The notes under the pieces: model-generated
What the model was told of the DNA's origin: nothing
The model's input: only the letters and a program-made list of their open reading frames with translations
The model's database searches: none
Shown: positions 1-9,193 of the stretch, piece by piece
How the letters are laid out: each line of letters opens with the position of its first letter
Position numbering within the stretch: position 1 is the first letter of the stretch
Source of the DNA: Acinetobacter sp. Marseille-Q1618
Lineage (GTDB): Bacteria > Pseudomonadota > Gammaproteobacteria > Pseudomonadales > Moraxellaceae
Assembly: GCF_902809855.1 (NCBI RefSeq)
Contig: NZ_CADDWJ010000001.1
Location: forward strand, 1,178,001 to 1,242,000
DNA: 64,000 bases
Direction: 5' to 3'
Translations under genes and position numbers: made by a program

Positions 1-308
1 GTCCAGGCACAGGCAGCTTCTTGTTATTTTTATTTGTGAAGGTATTTGCTTTCGACTTTTTAAATGCTTCCGCTTCTGCAAAACTGGTTAATGTTTCAAC
101 CAATGCTGCTGCAATGTTTTTCTTTATTCCCACAGGTCATGTGATTTGGCTCGCTGCAATCATATTAGCAGTATGTAATATTTTAGGCGCGATCACAGGC
201 ACAACACTTGCTATGAAATATGGCAGTGGATTTATTCGTATTTTCTTTCTGATTTTATTGATCTTTTTAATTGGACGAATGGGTTATGATTTATTCTTTT
301 CGTCATAA
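1..308 (+). CDS. TauE/SafE (TSUP) family permease, C-terminal part
   Basis: Partial gene whose 5' part lies outside the window. The frame is open from base 3 and begins PGTGSF, a motif typical of the second repeat of the TauE/SafE sulfite/organosulfonate permease family. About 100 residues remain, with hydrophobic stretches fitting three membrane helices (residues near LLFLFVKVFAF, VIWLAAIILAVCNILGAITG and IRIFFLILLIFLIG). The G-G-rich helix ending LAMKYGSGFIR is also usual for this family. The substrate cannot be told from this fragment. No clear terminator follows; the next gene starts about 190 bases downstream. Confidence 0.8.
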   Translation, partial: PGTGSFLLFLFVKVFAFDFLNASASAKLVNVSTNAAAMFFFIPTGHVIWLAAIILAVCNILGAITGTTLAMKYGSGFIRIFFLILLIFLIGRMGYDLFFSS

Positions 309-500
309 ATTCAAATCGCTTTGGATTAGGAAAATTTGTGCATTCAGTAGAATAAAATTATTTAAACTTTGCTTAAGAAAATAGAATTTTGCTCCCCAAA
401 TGACTTACAATCCACAATGAATGTTCACCATTTTAAAAAAATTAAAATATGAAACTGATATTTAAAATCACTCAAAATACATTTGTTGTTTGGTAAAACT

Positions 501-1223
501 ATGCGCAAGGATCATAAAGCGGGTATTCGATTTTCTCGAAAAGAATCTTTACTGATTGTTGGGGTGGCTTGCTTACTTGTTATTACAACCATCATTATTT
601 TGATGATTAACATAGAGTTGGCTTATGTATTTTTAATTGCTCTCATATTAGGGGGTTACTTATGGAATCATAGGTTTCATAAAAAAAATGATACAGATGT
701 GCAAAGTAATTCACAAGATGATAAACAACAGCCCGTTCAAAACTTTGCCTCAAATACACATCCCAATCTCTATGTATTGCAATATCAACAATTATTTAGT
801 AATTACCAAGATTTGCAAAATACTAGTCTGCAACATTTAAGTAAAAGCGCACAAAACAAACTTAAAAATATTGAAGAAATCATGCATTTAATGAATGACA
901 AATTGCAAAATAGTCAAAACCAATCCTTTCAACATGAAATTATGGACATTCAAAAAACCTTAAATGCTTACCTTAGCCCAGCCTTACAACACTTTATTGA
1001 TCTTCCTCAGTTTTTAAGAGATCGACAAGTTTTAGATCATCAACAAACACCCAATCAAATCATCGAACAACAATTACAAGTGATTGTAGATGAGTTTCAG
1101 AATATTGCTGAGTCGATCTATACGAATGATTTGAATCAACTGATAGATCATGGTCAGTTTTTGAAATATAAATTAAAGCAACCTGAGCTTTTTAAAATTC
1201 AGCAAAATAGTCATAAAGATTAA
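501..1223 (+). CDS. Membrane-anchored helical protein, possibly XpaC-like
   Basis: A 240-residue protein with two adjacent hydrophobic segments near the N terminus (about residues 17-37 and 41-56), then a Gln/Asn-rich, mostly helical soluble domain that should be cytoplasmic. The frame also has a TTG at 483, but neither start has a convincing ribosome binding site, so the ATG at 501 is only a preference. It converges on a telA gene 64 bases away. Proteins of the XpaC group (two membrane helices plus a helical domain) are often encoded next to TelA, so this could be a distant XpaC-like partner. That is an inference from architecture and context; no diagnostic motif was recognised. Confidence 0.6.
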   Translation: MRKDHKAGIRFSRKESLLIVGVACLLVITTIIILMINIELAYVFLIALILGGYLWNHRFHKKNDTDVQSNSQDDKQQPVQNFASNTHPNLYVLQYQQLFSNYQDLQNTSLQHLSKSAQNKLKNIEEIMHLMNDKLQNSQNQSFQHEIMDIQKTLNAYLSPALQHFIDLPQFLRDRQVLDHQQTPNQIIEQQLQVIVDEFQNIAESIYTNDLNQLIDHGQFLKYKLKQPELFKIQQNSHKD

Positions 1224-1287
1224 GCATTAAGAATGAGCAGCTAAAAGCCATAAGATGTGACTTTTTGCTTCAAACACATTTCTCAGG

Positions 1288-2496
1288 TTAATTGGCTTTT
1301 TCTTCTATAGAAACAAAGTCTTGCAATGGGAGGGTTTTATCTCTCAATTGCTGCTCAACTTCTTGTTGTCGAACCTGATCAGTATATTGTTGTGCTCGTT
1401 GTAACTGTGTTGCTAAATGATCCATACTTTGTTGTAAGTTGGGTAAGGCTCTGACTTTAAACTCATTGACCAAATCTATTGTTTCAAAGATTTGATTAAA
1501 TGCAGTCTGTAACTTTTCAACATTGATCACACTATTCGCAGACTGTGATTGTATTTCACGGGTTTGTTGATTAAGCATCTTACTGGTCGAAACAATCAAA
1601 TCTTCAGTTGTGCTATTGATGATTTTCACCTGATTTAAGACCAGTTTTTGAGTTGAAAGTGCTTGTGCAACCACCATCGCTGTTTGCAATGCCGAAACTG
1701 TCGTCATTAAGGCACGATCTACACCTTTGATCAATTCTAAATTATTCTTACGAATCAAATCTAAAGACATATAGGCTTGTACGCTTACTGCCTGCTGCGT
1801 CATTAAGTCGGTGACTTTTTGCTTTACATAGAATAAAACTTCTTCTTGTAAAACCATGGCTTTTTGTGGATCAGACGAACGTACGTTTTCAATCACTTGC
1901 TCAACTTTATGTCCAAGTTCTTGCCCAATATAACTATATTGTTCAAGTTCTTGCATCGTATCCCACATGGTACGTTTGTCACGTTCTAAAGCAATATTGT
2001 CTTTAATCAGCTCATCTTTACCATTTTCTAAACTGGTTAAAATGACATTAATATGTTCTTCTGAAGATTTATATTTATCAAAATAGTCTTCTACTCGCTC
2101 ACCCAAAGGTAAAAATTTCAGCCACTTACGCACGGCAAAAAACTTTTGATTATTGGCAGGATTTAAACTATCTAAGGTTTGTTTTAGGTCAACTAAACTT
2201 TGGCTAATATTTTGGCTTTCAGTATCATCATTGAGTTGATTAAGTGATCTTGACAACAAACGATGGCTCAGTCGAGATGACTTTTTGACACTACTATAAC
2301 CGAGTTGGTGTACCGCATTGACTTTATCCTGAAAGGATTTTTCATGCACAGGTAAGTCGATTAAATGCTGTAAAAATTGCTCAACTTGTAGATTTAAACT
2401 CTGCACAACTTCTGGCTTGATTTTTACTGCTCCACCCACTTGTTTTTCTTCAACCAAAGGCACCGTATCTGGTGGAGTCAACTCAATTTTCGCCAT
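1288..2496 (-). CDS. telA: TelA-like toxic anion resistance protein
   Basis: A 402-residue cytoplasmic, almost entirely helical protein of the TelA/KlaA family, named for tellurite resistance on plasmids but of poorly known function on chromosomes. Family signs are the block VRKWLKFLPLGERVEDYFDKY, the ERDKRTMWDTMQELEQY region and the C-terminal stretch NQVKIINSTTEDLIVSTSKMLNQQ followed by a helix ending in a Q/E-rich tail. The start at 2496 is chosen because GAGGGGA sits six bases upstream; an ATG four codons earlier overlaps that site. The neighbour is a convergent membrane/coiled-coil protein. Confidence 0.85.
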   Translation of the reverse strand: MAKIELTPPDTVPLVEEKQVGGAVKIKPEVVQSLNLQVEQFLQHLIDLPVHEKSFQDKVNAVHQLGYSSVKKSSRLSHRLLSRSLNQLNDDTESQNISQSLVDLKQTLDSLNPANNQKFFAVRKWLKFLPLGERVEDYFDKYKSSEEHINVILTSLENGKDELIKDNIALERDKRTMWDTMQELEQYSYIGQELGHKVEQVIENVRSSDPQKAMVLQEEVLFYVKQKVTDLMTQQAVSVQAYMSLDLIRKNNLELIKGVDRALMTTVSALQTAMVVAQALSTQKLVLNQVKIINSTTEDLIVSTSKMLNQQTREIQSQSANSVINVEKLQTAFNQIFETIDLVNEFKVRALPNLQQSMDHLATQLQRAQQYTDQVRQQEVEQQLRDKTLPLQDFVSIEEKAN

Positions 2497-2619
2497 ATTT
2501 CCCCTCACAATTTTATTTTACATCAGTTAAATCACTTCTTTTATTTATAACTTAAATGTTCAGCTAATTTATGAAAATAAAAGAAGTTTTGAGTTTTTAT
2601 TTTAAATTTCATTAAACTT

Positions 2620-3003
2620 TTAGCTTTCGATTTTATCTAAGGCACGATCTTTTAAACTTAAATTTCCACGAAGAATATCCGCCAACATTCTCCAATCAGA
2701 AATAAAACTATATAAAGGCTGCTTAAAGCTTGCAGGTTTATTTTTCTCAAAAACAAAATGCCCCACCCATGCGCAAGCATAACCAGACACTAAACCATAC
2801 ACGAAATATTTTGCTTTACGCTGGCGAATTGCTTTACTAAAAAAATATAAACCAATACTGCTGCCCAAGGCATGCAAACGGCGACTGGTGATATTGCGAT
2901 GTTCAGTTAAATAAAAGCGATAAAATTCAGAATAGTTTTTAATGGGAAGTTGAAATTGTGGCTGGCTCATCAACTCTTGCTTAGATTCAACTTGGCTATT
3001 CAC
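2620..3003 (-). CDS. DUF962 / Mpo1-like small membrane protein
   Basis: A 127-residue protein from a GTG at 3003, which has AAGGA seven bases upstream. The open frame extends to 3135, but that upstream part is not needed and has no better start. The core resembles DUF962, the family of the yeast dioxygenase Mpo1: the segment YRFYLTEHRNITSRRLHALG includes an E-H pair and an H-ALG motif, followed by two hydrophobic helices and the motif GHFVFEKNKPASFKQPLYS. In Mpo1 conserved histidines bind iron for fatty-acid alpha-oxidation; several equivalent His residues are present here. The bacterial role is not established. It is transcribed away from the CYTH-CHAD gene. Confidence 0.75.
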   Translation of the reverse strand: MNSQVESKQELMSQPQFQLPIKNYSEFYRFYLTEHRNITSRRLHALGSSIGLYFFSKAIRQRKAKYFVYGLVSGYACAWVGHFVFEKNKPASFKQPLYSFISDWRMLADILRGNLSLKDRALDKIES

Positions 3004-3253
3004 GATAGTTTCCTTTTGAATAATTTTTATCTCGTTCAGAGTATAGTTTCGCTTGAAAAAAGGCAATCTGCTTTTCGACAGATTTTTTGTGTTTTGCCTA
3101 AGATCGTAACAGGATTGATCTGCTTTATTTTTCAATATCCGTTACAATTTCAATCTCTCAGTCTTAGTGTATTTTGAGTTGATATTTCAACATTTTTTTA
3201 GAAAAATTTACGCTAAGATTAAAGTTATGATTATAGTTGTTTAGGAAAATTCT

Positions 3254-4714
3254 ATGCTTGAAGTTGAGTTAAAATTTCAGATTCCAGAAGCGCGTCGCAA
3301 TGCACTCCTGAAGGCTTTAGACCCCAAAAAATCTGAAACAATTCAATTACAAGCCAAATATTACGACACTGAACATAAAACATTAGCGCAACATTCAGCA
3401 GCTTTACGTCAACGCCTCGAAGGCAGTCGATGGATTCAAACTTTAAAAGCTATGGGAAAAAGCCAACTTCATCGCTTTGAACATAATCACGATCTAGGTG
3501 AGTTAGAACAAGCACCTGAGTTAAATTTAGAGATTTATCAAACACATCCCGAAACATTACAAGTTTTAAAAAATGCCTTAGACGAAACGCATGACCAGCT
3601 TAAACTACAGTTTGAAACTGACATTCAACGTACTTTTCGTGTAGTTGAATACCAAGATGCAGAAATTGAAATCAGTATCGATATTGGTGAAATTCGCACC
3701 GAAACAGCTCAGCGGGATATTTATGAAGTAGAGTTTGAGCTTAAAAGTGGCTCGATCCAATCCCTACTTGCTTTTAGTTTTGAATGGGTAAAAAAATATC
3801 AACTCTGGCTCGATGTACGCAGTAAAGCCGAATTTGGCAATTTATTACTTGAAAATAAATCCGTCAGTCCAGCCAAGCTTGCGAAGGAACTCATTTTAAA
3901 TAAAAAAGAATCCGCAGATTTTAATTTAAGACTGCTTATCGCCAATCAATTACAGCATTTATTGCCGAACATCGCTGCAATTTCTGCCAATGTTGCTGAG
4001 CCTGAACACTTACAACAGGCACAAATTGCACTGCATCATTTACATTTAAGTATTTCTTTATTCAAGGAATGGAGTGAGGATATTTCGGATAAATGGGCGT
4101 ATCAATTGGCAGCATTTAAAAGCCATTTCCAAAATCTAGCGCATTTTGAACACATGCAAAATACATTAGGTGCGTTATTACAAAATCCTAAAACCGCAGA
4201 GAGCCTAGACAAAGATATTTTATATGCTAAAGAAAAATTAAATAATTTAGTGAAATCCACACTGAATGTTCAACATTATTTAGAACTTCTTATGTTCAGT
4301 CTAAATGATGAAAAGAAAACTCAAGCGCATGATTTAAAATGGTTTGCACAAAATACTTTGCAAAATCAATATAAACAACTGCAAGAAAGCTTACATCAAG
4401 CTGATTTAGCTGATCTCGAAACTTTAGAGGAATTGGCATTAAGATTAAGTGAATTAAAATTTAGTTTTCCAATTTTAACCACGATTTATGATGTCAAAAA
4501 CTTGCAAAAATATGGCAAAGCACTGAATGATGCACAACATGCTTCTGAACAATATCAGGTACTTGCTTCATCTGCCTCATATTTACAACAAAGCGATCTA
4601 GAAGCGAGCGACTGGTTTGCCTTAGGTTGGCTAACAGCAAAGCAAGAAGTTTATGCAGAAAAACTATTGGAAGCGACAGAGCAATTCCTCGTCAGCCGTA
4701 AGTTTTTAAAATAA
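3254..4714 (+). CDS. CYTH-CHAD protein with a degenerate CHAD half
   Basis: A 486-residue protein. The N-terminal CYTH domain (about residues 1-200) keeps the metal/phosphate tunnel signature: E3, E5 and K7 of the ExExK motif, ALRQRLE, the EIEISIDIGEIR strand and DVRSK. This domain usually hydrolyses inorganic triphosphate. The C-terminal half aligns in position and length with CHAD but has lost its usual basic residues: LQQAQIALHHLHLSI stands where the paralogue at 6642 has VHQARVAIRRLRSAL, and LEELALRLSELKFSF stands for RTRKRLKRLRYSI. CHAD normally binds polyphosphate through these residues, so binding is probably lost. TAGGA precedes the ATG. An ABC exporter lies between the two paralogues. 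Confidence 0.85.
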   Translation: MLEVELKFQIPEARRNALLKALDPKKSETIQLQAKYYDTEHKTLAQHSAALRQRLEGSRWIQTLKAMGKSQLHRFEHNHDLGELEQAPELNLEIYQTHPETLQVLKNALDETHDQLKLQFETDIQRTFRVVEYQDAEIEISIDIGEIRTETAQRDIYEVEFELKSGSIQSLLAFSFEWVKKYQLWLDVRSKAEFGNLLLENKSVSPAKLAKELILNKKESADFNLRLLIANQLQHLLPNIAAISANVAEPEHLQQAQIALHHLHLSISLFKEWSEDISDKWAYQLAAFKSHFQNLAHFEHMQNTLGALLQNPKTAESLDKDILYAKEKLNNLVKSTLNVQHYLELLMFSLNDEKKTQAHDLKWFAQNTLQNQYKQLQESLHQADLADLETLEELALRLSELKFSFPILTTIYDVKNLQKYGKALNDAQHASEQYQVLASSASYLQQSDLEASDWFALGWLTAKQEVYAEKLLEATEQFLVSRKFLK

Positions 4715-4734
4715 TTAAATAAGCGCAGCGTGAT

Positions 4735-6450
4735 TTAAATATCTTTGCTGCGCTGATTTTGCTGAATCAGCTCATCAAAATTAATCACTTGATCTGCATA
4801 CTTCATCGCATAATTTGCGTGAGAAATCATGAAAATAGTCGACACTTGATTGCGTATAAATTGTATCACTTCTAGACTAGTTTGCTCATCCAATGCTGCT
4901 GTAGGTTCATCCATAATCAGCAACTTCGGCTTTTTCAACAATGCGCGAATAATGCTAATTCTTTGTTTCTCCCCACCCGAAAAACTTTTATAAATATGTT
5001 GTAGGTCATCATCTAAGCTCAAATTATTTTTCTCTAATAAATTGATTAAATTAAATTTAGATAAATACTCTTTCAATTCATCGTCACTATAATGATAACG
5101 ACTATTATGAATTAAATTTTCCCGAAGCGTACCTGAATAGACCATAGGCATTTGGCTGACCACTGCAATTTCCTTAAAAATATTTTCCGAAAATTGCTTA
5201 CTAATATCGATATTTTTATAAAATAACTGCCCTGCTTCTATACGTTCTAAACCGATTAAGTAGTTAATAAAACTGGTCTTTCCTATACCTGTTTGCCCGA
5301 TTGCAACATAGATTTTATTTTGCTCAATTTCCAAGTTAAAATTTTGGATTAAGTTTTTTCCTAAATGCAATTGAGCATTTTTAAAGGTGTAGAAAACTGG
5401 CTGATCTATGATATTTTCAAGCTTCAATTGGTCAGTTTCCAAGTTAAAATATTGGTAAAATTTTTCGATGGCAATAAAGTCACCTTTCAACTGAATAATA
5501 CTTTGTGACACCATGAGCAGCGGCATGGTTAATGCAATTATATAAGTACTGATCAGAACAAAGTCACCTGACGTAACATTTTGATGTTTAAATAAATATA
5601 CTGTAAGAAGCATAAAGGTAAGCAAAAATGCACCAACAAAAAATACTTGTATCGCCATGATCCAAGCTAATTTTCGATAACTATTCACCATTTCATTTTT
5701 ATAATGATTTAAACGCTTTTCATATAAATTCATTTCATAATTTTGTGCACCATTCACCTTAATATCATAATTGGCTTGAATTTTTTCTACAAAAAACTGA
5801 CCAACTTGATTTTGTGCATCATACATGGCGGTAAAAATATCATTTCCTTTGGCTGTAAAATAAATATTCAATACAAAGGTAACAAAAGCAAAAATCATAA
5901 AATACAAAGCATAATTTAAGGCAATAGACTGTGCTAATACCCATACCATGCTTAGTATTTGAAAAATAATAGGAATTAATACGAAAAGAATCACATAAGT
6001 AATCGTGCCAAATGAGGTTGCGCCACGTAAAATATCTGTTTGATAAACGCCTACCTCTATCTTTTTCTGTTCAGCAAATGTGGTCTTAAAAAACTGTTGT
6101 ACGCTTCCATGTAATAATGCAATTTTAAATTTGGTTTGTAAGTTTGCACTTAGAAATCCTTGCACATGGTTTAAAAGATTCATGAGCAACCAACCCAGTG
6201 CATAAGCTGTTGCCAAAATATATAGATTCATCCAGGTAAAGAGCTGTGTCATTTCCAGCTGAGTTGTACCTGACTTCGACTGATCGACAATTTCTTTTAA
6301 AATATAAGGTACTGCAACAGACAATAACGTATGGATTAATAAAATAAATCCCAAGATCAGCATATCTCGGATCGGATGCTTATAGCGAATTTTGACCACA
6401 TTCCAAACTGAGTGGTAAATTCTCAATATCTCTAAGCGATTGTTCAACAT
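4735..6450 (-). CDS. ABC exporter half-transporter (membrane domain fused to ATPase)
   Basis: A 571-residue fused exporter subunit. Residues 1-330 hold about six membrane helices of the type I exporter fold; residues 350-570 hold the ATPase. Visible motifs are Walker A GQTGIGKT (385-392), the Q-loop at Q433, the signature SGGEK (491-495), Walker B LLIMDEP (511-517) and the H-loop histidine in MISHA. It would act as a homodimer or pair with an unseen partner. The substrate is unknown; there is no peptidase domain and no adjacent membrane-fusion or outer-membrane gene. It lies tail-to-tail with the first CYTH-CHAD gene (20-base gap) and head-to-head with the second. The codon mix looks more AT-rich than that of neighbouring housekeeping genes, judged by eye. 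Confidence 0.85.
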   Translation of the reverse strand: MLNNRLEILRIYHSVWNVVKIRYKHPIRDMLILGFILLIHTLLSVAVPYILKEIVDQSKSGTTQLEMTQLFTWMNLYILATAYALGWLLMNLLNHVQGFLSANLQTKFKIALLHGSVQQFFKTTFAEQKKIEVGVYQTDILRGATSFGTITYVILFVLIPIIFQILSMVWVLAQSIALNYALYFMIFAFVTFVLNIYFTAKGNDIFTAMYDAQNQVGQFFVEKIQANYDIKVNGAQNYEMNLYEKRLNHYKNEMVNSYRKLAWIMAIQVFFVGAFLLTFMLLTVYLFKHQNVTSGDFVLISTYIIALTMPLLMVSQSIIQLKGDFIAIEKFYQYFNLETDQLKLENIIDQPVFYTFKNAQLHLGKNLIQNFNLEIEQNKIYVAIGQTGIGKTSFINYLIGLERIEAGQLFYKNIDISKQFSENIFKEIAVVSQMPMVYSGTLRENLIHNSRYHYSDDELKEYLSKFNLINLLEKNNLSLDDDLQHIYKSFSGGEKQRISIIRALLKKPKLLIMDEPTAALDEQTSLEVIQFIRNQVSTIFMISHANYAMKYADQVINFDELIQQNQRSKDI

Positions 6451-6641
6451 AATTTTTATAATAAATTGATTCTAATTAAGCGTTTTATTGTATAAAACTC
6501 AGCCTAAAACCTCAGTAGAAATAACCAATTAAAACAAAATACAAACATGACACGTTTATACACAATATTTTTACGCCTTTCAGGTGCCGATAAGGTATTG
6601 TTTTAATATGAACAATAAGTCTTAATTTAGGATGTATTGCT

Positions 6642-8102
6642 ATGCTCGAAGTAGAATTAAAATTTCAAATTGCACCAGATAAACAAGATTTGTTGGTCAA
6701 AACCATTCAAAGAAAAAACTTTAACACCCTACAACTCAATGCAAAATATTTTGATACTGATGAATTTACACTTTCTGAGAAACAAATTTCATTACGACAG
6801 CGTCTAGAAAATTCAGATTGGATACAAACACTTAAACTGCCGACTGCTCAACAATTGCAACGCTCAGAGTTTGAGCAAGACTTAGGAGAACAAGAACCCG
6901 AAAGTTTAGATTTAGATGTTTATCAAAATCAAAAAGAAATTGATAAAAAAACGCTAAAACTCTTTAAAAAAATTCAGCCAGATCTGCATATCCAGTTTGA
7001 AACACAAGTTGAGCGATTTGTCACACTCTTTAACTTCCAAAAAAGCCAAATAGAAGTCAGTTTAGATATAGGCAAAATAACTCACCAAGATCAAGTCGCA
7101 GATATTTTTGAAATAGAATTTGAACTTAAACAAGGCACGATCCAAGATTTAATTTCTTTTGTTTTACCGCGTGTTAAACGTTATGGACTATGGCTTGATG
7201 TTCGTAGCAAAGCCCAACGTGGTTTTTTATTAGCGAAAAATACTCCTGAAAATCCTGTTGAGTTTCAAACACCATTGACTCTAAATGCAGATGAATCGCC
7301 TGAACAAGCACTTAAAGATATTATAAATAATGCCTTACAACATATTTTGCCAAATAGTACCGCAATCGCTTCAGGCAATTTTCACAGTGAACATGTCCAT
7401 CAAGCACGAGTCGCTATTCGTCGTTTAAGAAGTGCTTTAAAAACTTTTTCTAAATGGTCAAATCATATTGATCCAACGTGGGAAGAACAACTGGCACAAC
7501 TCTTTAGGCAACTGGGTACAATGCGTGACCTCGATGTCATTGAAGAAGAGTTATTACCGCAGCTTAAAGTGGCGGGTGCGCCTGAGTTTGAATTACCTCA
7601 CTATTCTCATGAAAATGAAACAGGTTTAGACAGTGTTTTTAAATCTATGCAATTTAACAATTTGATTTTGTCTCTGATCCAATATGTAAATGAAAAAAAT
7701 AGTGAAAAAACCAAAGAAAACTTAAAGAAAAAATTTGAAAAAGACATTAAAAAACTTCATCAACAGATTGTAGATGATGCACAACATTATTTAGATTTAG
7801 CGATTGATGAGCGTCACCGCACACGTAAACGCTTAAAACGTTTACGTTATAGTATTGAGTTTATTTCATCTATTTATGATGCTGAAAAAGTTAAAAAATA
7901 TCTCAAAGCACTTAAACCTGCTCAAGAAAGCTTAGGACAATATAATGACTTAATTGTGGCTGAGGATTTGTTTAAAAGTATGGTGGAGCATGAACCTAAA
8001 GCATGGTTTGCGTTGGGTTGGCTTGCGGCACGTCAACAACTTTTATTAGAACAAACTTCACAAGATTTAGCGCTTTTTTCAGTCGCAAAACCTTTTTGGT
8101 AA
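6642..8102 (+). CDS. CYTH-CHAD inorganic triphosphatase-like protein
   Basis: A 486-residue paralogue of the gene at 3254. The CYTH domain has E3, E5, K7, the ISLRQRLEN strand and DVRSKAQRG. The CHAD domain is canonical, with VHQARVAIRRLRSAL, LGTMRDLDV and the basic helix RTRKRLKRLRYSIEF, all of which typically bind polyphosphate. The expected activity is tripolyphosphate hydrolysis with targeting to polyphosphate granules, known for the family but not shown here. TTTAGGATG lies just upstream of the ATG. It is followed by a repeat-containing gap rather than a clean terminator. Confidence 0.9.
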   Translation: MLEVELKFQIAPDKQDLLVKTIQRKNFNTLQLNAKYFDTDEFTLSEKQISLRQRLENSDWIQTLKLPTAQQLQRSEFEQDLGEQEPESLDLDVYQNQKEIDKKTLKLFKKIQPDLHIQFETQVERFVTLFNFQKSQIEVSLDIGKITHQDQVADIFEIEFELKQGTIQDLISFVLPRVKRYGLWLDVRSKAQRGFLLAKNTPENPVEFQTPLTLNADESPEQALKDIINNALQHILPNSTAIASGNFHSEHVHQARVAIRRLRSALKTFSKWSNHIDPTWEEQLAQLFRQLGTMRDLDVIEEELLPQLKVAGAPEFELPHYSHENETGLDSVFKSMQFNNLILSLIQYVNEKNSEKTKENLKKKFEKDIKKLHQQIVDDAQHYLDLAIDERHRTRKRLKRLRYSIEFISSIYDAEKVKKYLKALKPAQESLGQYNDLIVAEDLFKSMVEHEPKAWFALGWLAARQQLLLEQTSQDLALFSVAKPFW

Positions 8103-8149
8103 ACTTTACTTATATAATACCATTCTTGGAAAGTAACATAATATAAGTG

Positions 8150-8345
8150 GTTTGTTTTTGACGGGGTCTTACATCTAAAGTTTATATTTTGGGACTAGCC
8201 TTCGGCTCGACCTACTTTTGTTTTGGCAAAAGTAGGCAAAACCATTGTCATCCGCAAGACTCGACAAATACCGCAAATTGATTGATGTATTGCAAAAACA
8301 TTATTCATCATTGGTAGTCCTGCCTCAGACAATTGCGGATGACGT
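8150..8345. repeat. Intergenic repeat element with two inverted repeats
   Basis: The 361-base gap between 8102 and 8464 holds a perfect 10-bp inverted repeat CCTACTTTTG / CAAAAGTAGG (8211-8220 and 8227-8236, six-base loop). A second pair, GTCATCCGCA / TGCGGATGAC, lies at 8247-8256 and 8334-8343. The composition is unlike the flanking genes, and the first hairpin resembles an intergenic motif I recall as recurrent in Acinetobacter genomes. A 62-codon open frame over this stretch is not a credible gene. Confidence 0.6.
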
Positions 8346-8450
8346 TTCCGCATCTCAATGTATGATTGGAAGCAGAAAAAACATCCCGAAATATATTATA
8401 AAACTTTTATTGACTGGTATAAGAAAAACTTGAAGAAGTTTTGAAATACT

Positions 8451-8480
8451 TTGGGAAATATACTTAGCGATATTTCCCAA
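8451..8480. terminator. Hairpin at the end of the 210-residue reading frame
   Basis: An 11-bp perfect inverted repeat TTGGGAAATAT / ATATTTCCCAA with an eight-base loop overlaps the last codons and stop of the minus-strand gene at 8464. There is no strong T-run, so termination is likely but not certain. Confidence 0.5.
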
Positions 8481-9096
8481 AAACTTTCCAAGTTGTGTTG
8501 TCTGCTAAAGGATCGCTATAACTGTCATTGCGCTGTTTTCTTGGCTTGTCACGCGCATCTACCAACTCAAAATGTTGTTCTGTACTTAAAACTAAACCAT
8601 TCACATAAAAACGGGTGCGTGTATATTCACTTTGTCCATGTTGGAAAATATAAGTACGCAAATCAATAAATTCACGATGTGCAACCAATGCAGCGGTATC
8701 ATCGCTGTCTAACCATTGCTTCATTGCAAGAACTTGCTCAGGCTCAAACTGTCCACATTTCTCTATTAAACTGGCAAGACCACGAAATGTTTTAGATTCT
8801 TTGGCACGTGTTTTATTAATGCGAATACGATCCACATGAAAGAAAAATAGTGGTAAATTTAAATGGCTCGGCAGATGAATGGCATCCAAAACTTCATCTT
8901 GCATAAACGGCTGAAATAAGTCTTGTGCCCGTTCAATCAAGCCCGTCCATTGTTGATAATAATCAGCAACTTGTTGTTGTGTTCCATAATAAATCGGCAA
9001 GCCTTCAACATTGGCTAACTCTACAGGCGGCCAAATGTTTTGACGTAATAAAGCAATGTCACTTTTTAAACTTTGTACTGCGATTGCATCTTGCAT
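8464..9096 (-). CDS. Conserved hypothetical protein, 210 residues
   Basis: No family was recognised. The protein is soluble, with no signal peptide or membrane helix. It has an acidic/aromatic N-terminal half (NIWPPVELANVEGLPIYYG, YYQQWTGLIERAQDLF) and a C-terminal half with basic clusters (RIRINKTRAKESKTFRG, ARDKPRKQRND). The start at 9096 is supported by AGGATG about six bases upstream. It is divergent from the DUF3144 pair, which share a 97-base promoter region with it. The reading frame is well formed and longer than chance would allow, so it is a real gene of unknown function. Confidence 0.7.
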   Translation of the reverse strand: MQDAIAVQSLKSDIALLRQNIWPPVELANVEGLPIYYGTQQQVADYYQQWTGLIERAQDLFQPFMQDEVLDAIHLPSHLNLPLFFFHVDRIRINKTRAKESKTFRGLASLIEKCGQFEPEQVLAMKQWLDSDDTAALVAHREFIDLRTYIFQHGQSEYTRTRFYVNGLVLSTEQHFELVDARDKPRKQRNDSYSDPLADNTTWKVFGKYR

Positions 9097-9193
9097 AAGG
9101 CATCCTGAAAGTTTTTGATTTTGATTTAAATACTTAGGCTATTTTAAGTATGCTATAGTTCATTTATACATACAAGTCGTTGAGAAATTTAAT

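Noticed and set aside
2950-3177. A plus-strand frame over the start of the Mpo1-like gene
   Set aside because: It overlaps the promoter and N-terminal region of a better-supported gene and has no ribosome binding site.
8245-8433. A 62-codon open frame downstream of the second CYTH-CHAD gene
   Set aside because: It lies across two inverted repeats, has no ribosome binding site and no protein-like composition, so it belongs to the repeat element.
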